From contig CM060954.1 in the NCBI GenBank assembly GCA_030765055.1, positions 112,890,107 through 112,954,106 on the forward strand: 64,000 nt of DNA, read 5' to 3'. Below the pieces are notes generated by a model. That model did not search any database. It saw only the letters and a list, made by a program, of their open reading frames with translations, and was not told the DNA's origin. This stretch comes from Mantis religiosa. Its lineage: Eukaryota; Arthropoda; Insecta; Mantodea; Mantidae. Position numbers and translations under genes: made by a program. This document shows positions 27,901-39,900 of the stretch, one piece after another (positions within the stretch are counted from its first letter, which is position 1; each line of letters starts with the position of its first letter).

Positions 27901-30900
27901 GCTAAAATATACACATGGCAAAGATAGTATAATTGATGCTAATTGTAGCTGTTGTATAGCACAGTCATTAATTTGCAGAATGTCAAATGTTGAGTTTAAA
28001 GTAAACAAAGTAAACAAAGTAAACAAAGGCTGTTGTTTCCATGGGTGTCTTTGTTTGGAATTGTTTTAGTGCTATTTTACATATGTATCCCACATTTTTA
28101 ATTGTTTTTTACAAGACAATTTCCCATTAAATATAGTACAATGCAATAAGTGGTGCTAGGAAGTGATATAATCAACTTACATTAATTCAAAACAAAGTTT
28201 GGTTGAATGACTGACTTGAAATAGAAATTCCTATTGTAAAATTGGTATTTCTTAAGTGTCAAGTTGATCCCTTTGAGTCCTTGGAAAGTGCTATTATATT
28301 GTTCCCATACATTACTTTTGGCATTACACAGTTCAAATAGCATTGATACTGTATCACAATAATCCACATAATACCACACGAACCACAGATCACACTATGT
28401 TTTATCAGATCTTTGGTAGGTGGTACATATTACCTCAGCCCTATTTCTACATATTTCTCAACATTGAACTTAAGGTCTTTGGATCTTGATTTAAAGCAAG
28501 TGCCTCATTTCCACTTAGTTCAACTTCTCTCTCACAAACTTTTAAGAATGCTGAAACAAAGCTGACAAAAAAATCACCAAAGGTCATCCAATATGTAATA
28601 ACGGGCCCAAATGACCTTGTTGTCGACGGGCCCTAAAACACCACACACTCACTCACTCCAATATGTAATGCTACTTATTAGTACATAAAGTAAGAATATT
28701 AGGACAGAAAGAATGTGGCAGAGAGAATGACATCTGAAATCCAAGTGTAGTTTGTCTTAGTTTTCACTTTTAGCAACTCAAATTACATTTTCTCCTCTTG
28801 CATCATAGAATTTTATGAGGCTTTGGTCATATTATGCACATTTTAGTACATCTTGAATAGTAGCAGCAGCAACAACAGCTGTAATATCCTCATCGCAAAT
28901 CAGTGAAAGTTATTGTATTTACAAAGATGGTTCCTTCAGGATTTTATGAAACAATAGCTGATATTTCCAATGGGTAACGCAAAAATCTTTGACTTTTAGC
29001 ATTGCCCTACAATTTCTCTATATGCCTTAAATTGATCAACAAAATCAGGTTATGTGCAGCAATCTGACAAACAAATGTATGTTTTACATTAGATCGTTCC
29101 TGGGCCCGACGTGCAAGAGGAGGAGGCCGCAAGCGACCAGATTTATTGAGTGCAGACTTCTCAGGTGAAAGAGAGCGTCCAAATTCACCTTCACCTCTGG
29201 CAGAAACCAAGCCAGTTCTTCCTGCCACGCCTGAAGGAGAAAGTAAACCCAAGTAAGTTAAAGCCACAAATTATATGTTCTTCATGTTAGTCAAGGTTTT
29301 TATTTAGAAGTCCCCTAATCTTATCTTACTGACATTCTCAACAGTGGATATTGTTCTAGAGCATGGAGGCAGAAAATTGAGGCTTGGCTGCAGGAGAATG
29401 AAAAGGAAGAGAAACAGAATGAAGAACTTCGAAGGCGTTCTCGTAGGGTTCAGAGTAATCGTCGGTCACTCGAAGCAGATTCAGGTAAGTTCAAAAATAA
29501 CTTATTTATACTTTATTACATTTGCGGAATGTTAAGTGTGTTGTGAATTTAGGAAGTCATGTATACTTTACATTTTACCATTTTTAAATGTTCCCTTTGA
29601 GTGAAGACAATCTATTATGCATTAGCAAGCCTCTCATGGTGACCTGAAGGTGATTTTGCTAAAAACTTCAATTGGCAGAAATTAGAGAATGCAATCTCTT
29701 TTTACATTTAATTTCAGTTTCTTAAAGACACATAAGCGAAGGAAAAACAAATTGATATTATTATGTATAAGGTACACATTTAGGTATAGGTCACTATTGT
29801 ATTTTTAATGTTATACTAATTTTTGTATATTCTTTCATGGAATAATAGTATTTTGCATGAACAAGGAAACCAATTTGTTGGATATATTAGCTTGCATATG
29901 GACTTGCATCATAGAAGCTAGACAGCAGTGATACCCCAGTTGTTTGTGATTGAGAGCGAAAGTAGATTAAATGCTTACATAAAAGAAATTGAGGATGGGA
30001 GAGGTACATAGATAACTATGATCAGTCTGTAGAGGAGGTCCTGCATGGGTGTGTACTGGAGTATTATTCTTAACTGTTGAGAAAAGTTTTGCAGAAAGAT
30101 GCATATTGGGCAGGAAACCACAGTTCTAATTCTTTAATAAAGTGTGAAATGGAGACATGATGTCTGGAATGGAAAATGAGATAAATTATCACAAGTTTAG
30201 GAACAGTTAAAATGTTGGCAAACATGAGGGTAGAGAACATCAATAAGTGGGGAACTTTCTAGGAAAATTAACAATAGGTAAGCATACCATACCATCCAAA
30301 GAAAATACTGCAAATTTGAAATTATACAGGAAGCCAATGAAAATCATGACAAGTCTAATGATTAGCTATGGGAACTTAAATGTAATATGTGTGATGGGAA
30401 AATGAAACTGCCTACTTCTTAAAATTCAATGGATTATTAGGAAAACAGATGAAGAACTTGATAATAACCTACAGTAATGGTACGCAATAAGCATCTAAAT
30501 TGAGAGACTCCTAAAACTCTAATAGAAACTTGTTTTCCAAACTATTATAAGGGAGAGATACTGCATAATAAGCCATCAGTTTTTTCTTGGTTAGAATGGA
30601 TAAGATAATTTTATTTTGTCTCGCAGATGTTATCAGTCAACCAATCAGTCAAAGGATAAATGGATGAGAAGCTTCTTTAAGGCAATGGGAGTATGTACAG
30701 TTGTGAAAATGCCTAATATATTGTGCACCTAGGGGTTAAGGTATGGGATTGCCTTGGAATAGTAGAGCTAGATTTTCTTTTAAGTATAGTTTGCTATTGT
30801 CAGAACTTTGCGTTATAATTAAACATTACTAATACTTAAATATTGCTCATTTGTATTTAGTTTCAGACATTTTGTTTTATTGTAAACCTATTTGAATAAT

Positions 30901-33900
30901 TAGGAATTGTCTCCTGATACCAGCATATAAAAAGCAAATATTTCTTTGGGTTTGCTGTTTCACTGAGAACTTGTTAGTGAGTTTTGTCATGCTACTTCTA
31001 AGCCTGAGGTGCAGCTATACAGAATTTATTAGGACTGTAATTAACTCATTTAAAAAGAAAGAAAATGTGGAGAGTTAGTCTTTGCAGTAAATCAATATAA
31101 CTGGACTCACATTATGAGCATGGAGAAACATTTGCTTGATAAATAAACCCTGTAAATGAAATGATTGGAGCTTAAGGGCACTGTTACTTTTTGCAGCTTT
31201 TAGAAGATAAAACCATCCATCTATGAAAATAAAAAATATACAAACTATACACATGCTTATGTATGTGCTAAGGCTTTCACGACTGGCATCCATTTGAAGT
31301 GAAGTTTCTTTTGGACTTATAGGCCAGTCGAAAAGCTTTTCGTTGGGTCCTCTGATGATGCTCAACATAGTTTTTGGTGAACATCAGGAACAATTCCTAC
31401 TCTTTACTTCCAATATACAAATATTTTCCTATAAAGCAATGTTATTTTATATATACCTGTGTAGTTAGCAATGTGAAAATGCAATTTAAATACTTAATTC
31501 ATGCTTAATTTACATTTAATATGGTAACTTTCATCCTGTATTTGTAAAACTAAAGTTTGAGAAGGGTAGTGTAAAATACAAAATGTCTTATTTGCCTAAA
31601 AGCTGCATGGACTAACTAGAAAAAGGCGGAAAATGTCTTGTGTTAATAATGCTTCTGCTTTTAATATTTATGTCTTGTGACATATTACTTTAACTCTTGA
31701 CTATTGTTGAACATATCGAAATGTTCTCCTAAAACTGTAGAGCATTCTGAAGAACATATTTTATCACTTTTGCAATGTCCTGCAACTTTTTAAAGTTTAT
31801 CAAAACTTTATGCTTCTGTACCTTTTTACTAGACGTAATAAGATTTTTAGCAAATGATGTTTTCCTTAAATGGTGCTTTATATTACTACATTTTTCTTGT
31901 GAAAGGAATTGTTTGTTTTCTTCTTGTGTGAAATGATGAAACTACTTATTTCGACACAGTTAAACAACCAAAGGAATACAAAGGCAGGCAACACAATAGC
32001 ATGCTAGTTCAAACTTAAGGGCAACATGCCGTAACAATACAATACTGAAAGGTAGCAAGTCAAATGGCTTAATGCTTTTCTCCATTAAGATTAGGTGCAG
32101 CTTTTTTTTTTCTTCCCAGAATTGGGTTTAATACCTTTTGGCTTTGATCAATGCAATTATACAAAATGTAAAGATAGTATAACTTGAGGATGTTTCATTA
32201 CACTTATACCTCAAACTACACAGTAAATTTTTGCACCTTGTCTGCAGGTGGCAGACACATTTCATTCTTAACATGTGGAAAGCAGCACATGTTGAATGGA
32301 ATGGTTCCTTTCATAGGGGTCAGTGGGTTAATGCAAAGTGATATGTTTCTTAAAGTGTTTTCATTTTAGTTCTTAAAGTTTTTGCTACAAATTGCAGAGA
32401 GTGAAGGACGTGGTAGTACTCTAGATACACTTCCTGAAGAAAAGTCTACAACTGTTCAACCAACCTCAACTGGCACTACGCTTAATACACAGTACAAGCG
32501 TGTATATTCGGACTGGCGGCCTACCATTGAAAAGACTGATGTTGTTGGTGCAATGGCAGCTATTGAAGGTCTGAAATTATTGCATACTCTTATAATTAGA
32601 GATTTTTTACCTAAAGAACACAATTAAAGTTTTGAATAGATAGAGTCAAACTGAAAAATTCAATGCCATAGTCATGGCCGCTCAATGGGCAAGAGCGACC
32701 GGATGGAAACCAGGAGATCCACGGTTCAAATGGTTTCTGTCCAGTCACTCTTGCCCAATGAGCTGCCATGACCATGTCATTGAATTTTTCAGTTTGACTC
32801 TATCTATTCAAAACCTTAGCCCATGCATGCCTAGTGTGAAGGACAATTAATTTCCATCAATTAACTTAAATAATAACAGTTAAAGTTGTTTATTTGAAAA
32901 ACGAATTACTGTTTATGTGGCTTTGTAATATTGCAATACTGATTAATGCAACAAAAGTTTTCAAATGCTCCAGAGAGAATCACAGTGCAGCTTAACATAA
33001 GCAAGAGTAAATACATCATACACATTAATAGTTGAACTCTCTGGCATTATTGATGCAGTTTAATTGCATAATTTATCATAAAATAATAATGTTTTTAACT
33101 GAAAACGAGAGAATTAAAGAGTTGTAATGCATCTTTCACATTTCTAAATTATAAATGAACATTTTGGATGTTTAATTAGTTGAAGTTTTGCATTTGCAGC
33201 TTATTTATTTTAATGATAGTATTATTATTGACTGGTTATTGACTGGTTGATAGATAAATAAAGGTTTCCTTTAAACTATTTATTTGATTACTACAGCAAC
33301 ATGTGTTGTTTAAAACAATTGATAGCTTGTGCAATCATATACAATAAAATCGGAGATGGTATACAAAAATATATAGGGTGTAATTTAAAAGTATTTCTGT
33401 TGATGTCACAACTTGCAGAACAATGGTATTAAGAAGTTTCTCTTAAAATATACTGTCTGATGTGTCCAATTGGTTTTTTTTCATAAACTGCATCCAATTT
33501 GACTTTTCTCCTCACAAGTTTTTCCACCCAAAAGTAAAAAGCCAATCACTGAATGATACTGCACTGTTCCCATTTTAACAAAACCATGTTGAATAATTTA
33601 GTGAAATGTCTGTAAAATACAAAATAACCTATGAATCAGCATCAAATTTGTTTTGACAATGTGTAACAAATGACAGTATATAATGATGACACAAACATCC
33701 CTTAGCTACACCATATACTTTGAAACACAGATACTTACTAAATCACCGTCTTATGTGTTATTAAACACAATTCCTCCATCTTCACTTATGCTGTTTAGAT
33801 CCAAACTGTGTATTGTACTTATTCCTTCAGAAGTCAACACTCTTGCTATCTCTGCCAACATTACTTCACTATTGTTTCCATTGTATAGGATCTTGTGTAC

Positions 33901-36900
33901 AAACTTCATCCTACTTTACAGGAAATTTCTCCATATAGCTTTCTGCCATACTAGATGATTTCTTTCTTTTATGCCATTTTAATGACAAAAGATCAGTTTT
34001 GTTTTTAACATCAAAAATTCCAAACACACAGTTCTGAACTCATCTACTTAAAATAAATATGCCAATACCTTCTTCTCATTAAAGTCCTTTCTCTTTTAAT
34101 CCTATGCAGATATAAAGGACATGGCAACTCATAACTCCGTTTTGATTTATTTGGGATTACTGGTCACATTCACTTTCCCAAGCCTCTTTGATTTCCACAT
34201 CATTAGGCATGTCTACTTTTTTCTGTAATGAAGTAAAGATAAATAAGATTACTAACATAACTATAAAACTATTAGATAATATGGTCATGAGAACAACACT
34301 TGTTCACAAATATTCTGTCCCCATAGCAGGACATAAAGGCAAATCACCCTCTAAAATGTATCTTCAATAATAAGCTAATATCTCAGTATAGTTCAGTGGA
34401 TATAAATACCATCATGCAATGGTACCTATCTGCATAACAGAATCAGAAGTTAAAGTCAGTGCAAGTACCTTGCCTTTTCAAACTCTTTCCTTCCTCAATC
34501 CATAATAAGCACTTTTAAGAATTCATTATCAATTTACTTTTCCTATTATTAATAACTTTTACAGTTTGTAACAAAAGAATTGCTTATTTTCCAGAAGCGC
34601 AACCACAGACTCCCATGAAAGATAAATCTCCATGGCGAAAATCAAATTTAAATGTGCCAAACAGTGCAGAAGAAACAGAATTGGATATGAGACGATTGCG
34701 TAGAATGAGGTCTAGAGGAAATATGGAACCTGGAAGTCCAACATCGCCTAACCCCTTACAGGTAAATAATGAATATATAAAAACCATTAATCTATTGGAC
34801 TGGATATTAACCTTCTATTCAGTTTTATATTTACAAACTATTACTAGATATTCTATATTGATTGCCTCTTTGGCAACAACAAAAGAGAAAGCAATGTGGC
34901 ATTGAATGGGAGTGACTATGAGCAGAAATAAGATCCTTGACTCTAAACATGGCTGCAGGATATTGTTTACCACTTTTATTTAAAAAAAAAAAAGTTTGAT
35001 TTTCCATGAAAATTAATAAGAGCAGGATGAAATTGTTTTGTTCTCTTGACACTAATTAAAATACAGAACAACTATTTTAGGGCAAGTTTTATTGGAAAAC
35101 TGTGACAATAGTAGTTCCTGTTCCTTCACTTTCATGTTTAAATACTTTAGTCTACCAGAAGTTAAATTTGTTTTGACTAAATTGTGAGTTTTCCTAGTGA
35201 TAAGATGCATGGAATGATGTCTGCTGCATGATCCTCCTCCTGCTTTAGCAGTAGTGGTTACAGATGCATGGACATCAGTATTTGCATTATGTTTATTAGC
35301 TTTCATTAAATGTTTAGGGACAACTTTGTTTTATTTAGCTAAATAGATTAAAAGAATATTGGGGATTTTTTTTTTTTAAATATTTGGTTAAGCAAGTGAG
35401 CAAGTGAACTTTTCATTTTATTTATTATATATACAAGGATCAGCTGATAACCAGGCCTCACCCCCCTCCCCCCCAAAAAAAATAATAATGATAAAATAAA
35501 TAAAAAATATTTTTTCTTTATTTCTCAACATAATCTCCAGAATGGCTAATAGAATAGTTATGCTGGTGTTATAATTTTATTAAACCATCTCTGTAGTGTA
35601 ACTTATCATGGTCCTCAAAATAGCTGTTAACTGCATCAATGACCTCCTTGTTGCTGTGAAATCTTTGTCCTTCAAGATATTTTTTGAGGTTCAGGAACAG
35701 GTGGTAGTCACTGGGTACTAGATCCGGCGAATAGGGTGAACATTCAAGCAATTCAAACTTCAATTCACACATTTTTCCCATTGTAGTAACTGAAAGATGG
35801 GCTGGAGTATTATCGTGAAGAAATCAGTATTTTTTTCTTTGCCAAATGAGGCATTTTTCTTTTCACCTCATCACTCAAATGTTGCAGTAAGTTTGCATAG
35901 TAGTCACCAGCTATACTTTTACACTTTTCCAAGTAATCAGTAAAAATATTTCCCTGTACATCCCAGAAAACACTCGCTATACTCTTGTTAGCTCCAAAAT
36001 TGACTGTCTTTTTTGGAGTTGGTTCACCTGGCGTAATCCACTGTTTTGACTGTGATTTACTTTCTGGCATGCAGTGATGTATCTAAGTTTTATCCATAGT
36101 AATAAGCCATCTCAAAAATTTACTGGGATTTTTACGGTAGAGCTCCAAATTCTTAACAGAAACAGTTTTTCTTTGCAACTTTTGATCAGGTGTCAATAAA
36201 CTGGCACCCTTCTTGCACAGACCTTGTGAAAGCCCAAAACATTACTTAGAATATTACCTGCACATTCTTTTGATATGTTTACAGCCTCTGCTATCTCAAA
36301 TAACTTTAATCTGCAGTCTTCCAGTACTAAATGATGAATTTTTTTCAATGATCAATGGAGTTGTGACTTCCATAAGGCGTCCAGAACGAGGCTCAGCCCT
36401 AGTGCTCCTACTCCCATTTTAAACACTGGAACCCACCTTTTAATCATTGTATATAAAGGGGTAGAGTCTTTCAATGTACTGTCCATTTTCTCCTTGATTT
36501 CTTTAGGCATTAAGCCTTTCAAATGGAAGTATTTACTCACTGCTCATTTTTCCAAATCCTCCATTTTCATTAAACCTCTACACTTGTCTTGTTTAAAACG
36601 CTGTCATTCCAAAACTAAACAAGCTATTGATCTGTAACTATGAATACAAGCTGGTCTAGAGTTAAATTATATGATATTGTCCATCAAACTAGCCCAGTCA
36701 CACCATCTCTATGTGAGGCCTGGGACTTATCAGCCGACTCTCATATACTGTTATACCTATTGATTCAAAATGTAAGAGCACATAAAAGCATGCCTGAAGT
36801 TCAAAATTTTATTTGCTTTCTTCAATCATTTAACAATTTTACTGAGATTGTACATGAAAAAACTCTCTTGAAAGTAAAAATAACAATAATTCCTATAATT

Positions 36901-39900
36901 TGGAATTGGTTCAAGCTAATAGTGGCCACTTTCAGAAACTAAGTGTGTGCTACTGTGGAGCAGTCAAGGTCTTGCCCCTCCAGCATAAATTTGTTCTCTT
37001 TCTTACAGAGTAAAGTGCATGATCTCTGCATATTTCTTTTTACTGTGAGGTTTTTCCACAGATCTATGAAAGAAAGAAGAAAAGTGATCACAAAATGTTT
37101 GAATATTCTCATTACGATCTCTCTCTGATTCAAAGGATACTACAATTACTTCTTCCACTTAGTACATTTAAATTGTATACTATAAGATCTTTTTTAAATA
37201 TATATTTTTATAATTTCAGTCTATAAAGGAAGAGGATAAACGGAAAGGAATACTTGGTGTGCTGGGTGATACCTCAAATACTGACCGTCTTACATTATAT
37301 CTTCGTCGTCCTAGTGATGCCAACCCTTCATCTCAGTCAACCACTGCAATCTCTCCCACAGCAACTTCTGTACCTGTTAGTAATGAGCAGTCTCAAAATA
37401 AGCAGTCTAGTGAAATTCTGCAGAGGTTGCGTCGTCCCAAAGATGCTTCTACAGAACTTGCCAAGTCTGATGACATTACAAGTACCACTCCCCCATCAGT
37501 ACCTCGGCGCCTTCGGCGAACTCCTAGAGTAGGAGAAGAGTCTACTGCAGCCACTGACATCGATGCAGACAATGTTGAAACCCCTCCAGCTACACGGCGT
37601 AGTTTCCGTCCCAGCTCCTTAGATAGTACCTCATCTATCAGTAATAGAAATCACCATCGCCGATATGGTACCACAGATTCTGCTATTACACCAACACCTG
37701 CAGAAATATCTTCTTCGAATAAAGATGCTATTCAAATTGAAACTCCAACTGCAGAAGAAGAGATTTTGGGTGATGGACAGTTTGATAGGTTCTCATCAGC
37801 AAGACGCACAAGGCGGTATAAGAAAACTTCTGACTATAGCTCTGACAGAGAGACAGATCGTGGTGGTGGTAGTACAGTTGAAGATTCCAGTATTGGTTCT
37901 AGACGACCTGAAGTAGTTTCCCCTGAATTAGTATCTGAAAAGCAAGTAATACCACGACCTGCTACCCTTCATGTGGCAAGTGTTGCACCTGTGATAGTGC
38001 CTGAAAAGAAAAAAGCTGAGGTGACAACTGAAAAAGACAAAGAATCAAGGTTGAAGAAATGGCAGGAAAGATTAAAATACCGTGGAAATGATGAAGCTGC
38101 TGAGGAGGCATTGGCTGATATTGCTAATGCTGGTCTTGAGCTCAAGAACCTCCATGAACCCATACCAAAGGCACGAACTTCCAGTCTCAGAGCAGGCATC
38201 AGGGACCGTGAAAGAATTCGTAGCATGATAGATCCACGACAGGTAAGATACAATAGAATATTAAACAGTTTTATTTAGCACTTATTATTTCCAGTAATTC
38301 TATTATTGAAATAAAAACCTGATGTATACGAGTCACAAGACTTCCTCTACCTAATGTCACTTAAAAAGAAAACCTGCAAGCTGTTCATAAAAGGTTCTAC
38401 TTCCACATTAACTTCATCATGCCCATAATCTATACAAACACAAAAATTGTTTTCAGTAGAGAACTCACAATTGCCTTAAAAAAGTTAGAAACAATGATCA
38501 GTTTGTGGGAAATAAAATAATGCCAGTCATTAGCTTTTGAAATAAAAGGTTGGTCACTTAATGTATTAAAACATCCTATATCACTATGGAAATACTTGAA
38601 CATACATCTGCAGATATCTTGGAAAGGTAAAATCAATCTGAAAAATTAATACTAGCCAGTCATGAATCTTGACTTTCTGTGACATGGCTCTAACCAACCA
38701 TGGCAGCATGATAGTACAGCATTAAATTCCTCTACTAATTCACATTTATTCTGATAAACCTTTAAGGCATTCTCAAATTCATTTTGAGATTTTCTTGAAA
38801 AACTTCTATGTTGCTGAACTTAATATCAACTTTTGTACTTAGCAAACTTTATGCTTTTTATTTTAATGCATGATGCTAAACAACTTATATTTGTGGTAAA
38901 ACCTTGTAATGGACTTTTGGTTAGAATAGTAGAGAAATTAAAAAATGACAAATAAAAATGTCTCTGTAATATTTATCAAATTCTTTGTGATGAAGAAAAA
39001 CTAATTCTTCAAAATTTTGGAAACGGTTTCCTTGTTTTATTTTAATGAATATAGGTTGTATATGAGTTTTGTATTCTTGGTAGGTTGAGGAAGCTATCAG
39101 CAACAATAGTAATAGTAATAAGAAGAAAGATAACAACAGCATCAACAGCAGTCTTATCGATTCACCTAGTGGTCAGAAGACATCAGATTTTATTCCAGAG
39201 ATTCGTGTGAATGCTTCAACCCCAGGAAACAAACAACAATCAGCAGAGCTGCACGATGAAGGCTTTGAGGAGACCCAGAGTTTGGTTTCTGAGACACCAT
39301 CACAGGTAAAGTGTACACTGTATGCAGTCTTAACTTTGAGAACTCAGTTCCTTTTTATCCTCCATCATATTGGACGATGAATGAAATGAGTGAAATGATA
39401 CTCAAATGAAACTGGTCCATAGAGCTTAAGAGTTCCCCAACATGCATCTTTCAGAATAAGAGAAAACCATGGAAAAAGCCTTATCCAGGTATGGGCAAGA
39501 AATTAGACATTCTGGTGATGCGAGACCTATCTTTTACTTAGACGAGACATGGGTAAATAAAAACCACACTCAAAATTCAATCTGGCAAGACTCCTCAAAA
39601 AAGGGTGGCCTAAAGGTACCTGTTGGAAAAGGCAATCAGCTCATCATTTGTCATGCAGGATCTGCTAAGATGGGGTTCCTGCCAGAAAGCAAATGCATTT
39701 TTCTCTCCAAAAGTGCCTCAGACCATCACGAAGAGATGAAAGCTGATACATTTAAAGAATGGTTTCTTAACAGATTCTTAAATTATTTAGAAGAGGGAGA
39801 CATTATTATAATGAATTATGCACCATATCATTCGGTTATTGCAAATAAAATACCAAATTTGGCCAGCAGGAAAAGCAAAATTGTTGTATGGTTTCAAAAA

